Of a stretch of DNA of 24,122 nucleotides, positions 22,733 through 24,122 are shown piece after piece. How positions within the stretch are numbered: the stretch's first letter is position 1; each line of letters opens with the position of its first letter. A program made the position numbers and the translations under genes. Under the pieces are notes generated by a model. That model saw nothing but the letters and a program-made list of their open reading frames with translations, ran no database searches and was not told where the DNA came from. The stretch comes from Acidaminococcaceae bacterium (lineage in GTDB: Bacteria > Bacillota > Negativicutes > Acidaminococcales > Acidaminococcaceae): assembly GCA_017443165.1 (NCBI GenBank), contig JAFSOW010000079.1, positions 1-24,122 on the forward strand, given 5' to 3'.

Positions 22733-23428
22733 TCACAGAAACAGTCTTGCCAGAAGCACTGCAACCGGCAGGGCAGGAATCTGATTCGCCAGGCGGATCT
22801 GCGCCAGTCTCGCCTGCACAACCCCGATAGCCATCATCAGAATCCCGCCGGTAGCGCTGACCTCCCTGATTATTTCCGGTGTCATTAAATTCTGCATCCA
22901 AGACGCAAGCAAAGTGATTAAGCCCTGATACAACCCCACCGGCAACGCGGAAAGGGCTACCCCCGCCCCCATGTTAGCAGCAAATATCATGGAAAGGATG
23001 CAGTCAAGGGTCGCCTTTGCAAAAAGAATCTGATGATTGCCTGTCAGACCGTCTTCAATACTGCCCACAATCGCCATGGCACCGATACAGAAAAGCAGGC
23101 TTGCAGAAACAAAGGCCCTTCCAAAAGTTCCCGCAACCTGCTGCCGATCCCCCAACAGTTTTCGTTCCGCCCAGACGCCGAACCGGTTCAGCTTGCCGTC
23201 AAGATCCAGCATTTCCCCGATGACGCTGCCGATTACGACACTTGCAATAACCAGGACAACGTTCTGACTTTTCTGCGCCATTTCCACACCGATTAGGAAA
23301 ATGGAAAGCGCGACACCGTACATGATGGTTTCCTGCCATTTTTTAGGAAAGCCTTTTTTTAAAATAAGGCCAACCGCGCAGCCCGCTACGATTGCTGCGC
23401 AGTTGACCATCGTTCCCAATCCGGTCAT
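22733..23428 (-). CDS. DUF554 family membrane protein (YqgA-like)
   Basis: 231 residues, about seven hydrophobic segments. The start MTGLGTMVNCAAIVAGCAVGLILKKGFP is typical of the family. So are the conserved internal phrases VVIGSVIGEMLDLDGKLNRFG, SASLLFCIGAMAIVGSIEDGLTGN and the C-terminal EVSATGGILMMAIG. The physiological role is not established; a small-molecule or ion transport function is only inferred from topology. The ATG at 23428 has AGAGGA about five bases upstream; the second ATG, six codons on, is less well placed. It lies 91 bp downstream of parB. A TTGACA-like box near 23506-23512 lacks a matching -10 at normal spacing, so co-transcription with parB is possible. Confidence 0.9.
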   Translation of the reverse strand: MTGLGTMVNCAAIVAGCAVGLILKKGFPKKWQETIMYGVALSIFLIGVEMAQKSQNVVLVIASVVIGSVIGEMLDLDGKLNRFGVWAERKLLGDRQQVAGTFGRAFVSASLLFCIGAMAIVGSIEDGLTGNHQILFAKATLDCILSMIFAANMGAGVALSALPVGLYQGLITLLASWMQNLMTPEIIREVSATGGILMMAIGVVQARLAQIRLANQIPALPVAVLLARLFL

Positions 23429-23519
23429 ATAATTCCTCTCAAAGACTTGTAATGATAAGAATCAGATACCTTACATTATTTCTCTTTTCATTATCAAATC
23501 CAATTAACTGTCAACAATA

Positions 23520-24122
23520 CTATACAGGGAATTTCGTCTTCAGCCAGGGCGCTGTGTCAATGCTGCTGATGTCATTTTTCCCCTGCAGCAGCTCACAGAT
23601 ACGGTCCAGATCGTCCAACGAGTAATAATCGATTTCTATTTTTCCCACATTGTCATTTTTGCTGACGATGCGAACCTTCGTTCCCAGGGCTTCTATCAGG
23701 TTTTCTTCAAACTGCTTGTAATGGATGTCGGCTCCGGATTTTTTCTTTTTCCCGGTTTTTTCTTTCGCTGTAGATGGGTCTTTTACCGGTTTGCCGTTCT
23801 TATCCAGGATCACGACCCGTTCATTTAAGACCTGAAGATTTTTTCCTTCTTTAATTGTCTTGACGACTTCTTCCACCGTACGGGCGCTCCAGCCGTTTTC
23901 AGCAAGCGCTTTACCGATTTTAAGCTGCTGTTCCCTGTCCGTAAGGGCCGACAACGGGCGCATCTGACCGGCCGTAACCTTTTCATCCGCTATCATTGCC
24001 TGCAATTCTTCCGGCAAGTTCAGCATACGTAACAGGTTTGCCACGGCCGCGCGGCTTCTCCCCAAACGTTCCGCTGCCTGTGCCTGGGTATAGCCGCATT
24101 GCTTCATCAGTTCCTGTATCGC
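23520..24122 (-). CDS. parB: Chromosome partitioning protein ParB (5' partial)
   Basis: The frame is open to the right edge, so the true start lies outside; 200 residues are visible. The first visible part is the helix-turn-helix that recognises parS: YTQAQAAERLGRSRAAVANLLRMLNLPEELQ. The linker AGQMRPLSALTDREQQLKIGKALAENGWSARTVEEVVK follows, then a Lys-rich segment, then the C-terminal dimerisation domain (EENLIEALGTKVRIV, KIEIDYYSLDDLDRICELL). The N-terminal CTP-binding domain is beyond the edge. ParB binds parS, spreads as a CTP-gated clamp, recruits SMC and works with ParA, whose gene is expected next on the right. The parS site at 6625-6640 is a likely target. Confidence 0.93.
   Translation of the reverse strand, partial: AIQELMKQCGYTQAQAAERLGRSRAAVANLLRMLNLPEELQAMIADEKVTAGQMRPLSALTDREQQLKIGKALAENGWSARTVEEVVKTIKEGKNLQVLNERVVILDKNGKPVKDPSTAKEKTGKKKKSGADIHYKQFEENLIEALGTKVRIVSKNDNVGKIEIDYYSLDDLDRICELLQGKNDISSIDTAPWLKTKFPV

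Noticed and set aside
23500..23519. Strong promoter for the DUF554 gene at a TTGACA-like box
   Set aside because: No -10 box lies at 16-18 bases; the GATAAT downstream is only 13 bases away.

Overview
The window looks like chromosomal DNA from a low-to-mid GC anaerobic Firmicute, most likely a Negativicute (Acidaminococcaceae-like). I infer this from a T-box and a SAM-I riboswitch, conserved Firmicutes families (DUF951, DUF554, YchF, DUF815), near-consensus TTGACA/TATAAT promoters and a branched-chain amino acid theme. The taxon is not proven. A ParB gene at the right edge, one near-consensus parS site (6625-6640) and the ParB/DUF554/DUF951/YchF neighbourhood place it near the chromosomal origin. 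All protein genes except one lipoprotein lie on the minus strand.

Left part (1-4013): a secreted, tandem-repeat, basic Pro/Gln/Lys-rich protein runs off the left edge. It is followed by a GNAT acetyltransferase, an N-formylglutamate-amidohydrolase-family enzyme behind a long leader with a SAM-I riboswitch, and a ketopantoate reductase (PanE). Middle-left (4290-7916): an orphan lipoprotein (plus strand), an orphan Nif11-type RiPP precursor with a Cys-rich core, tRNA-Thr(CGU), an SGNH hydrolase, parS and a DUF815 AAA+ ATPase.

Centre (8055-12144): a branched-chain amino acid operon, promoter - T-box (likely Ile specifier) - ilvN - ilvC - ilvB - terminator. IlvC carries an unusual histone-H1-like Lys/Ala tail. 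Then (12322-15737) come a MATE transporter, a PHP phosphoesterase and YchF, transcribed in the order ychF-PHP-MATE. A 173-bp nested foldback element sits between the ychF promoter and a ZIP metal transporter.

Right part (16821-24122): DUF951, a CBS-CBS-ACT regulator, and a complete LIV-type ABC importer (livK, H, M, G, F) with a strong promoter and a large hairpin between livK and livH. These are followed by a DUF554 membrane protein and the C-terminal part of ParB. The ilv operon makes branched-chain amino acids and the liv operon imports them (or related substrates). The ACT-domain protein directly downstream of livF could sense the same ligands. Several annotated starts are shorter than the longest open frame because Shine-Dalgarno sites and family N-termini favour internal starts.
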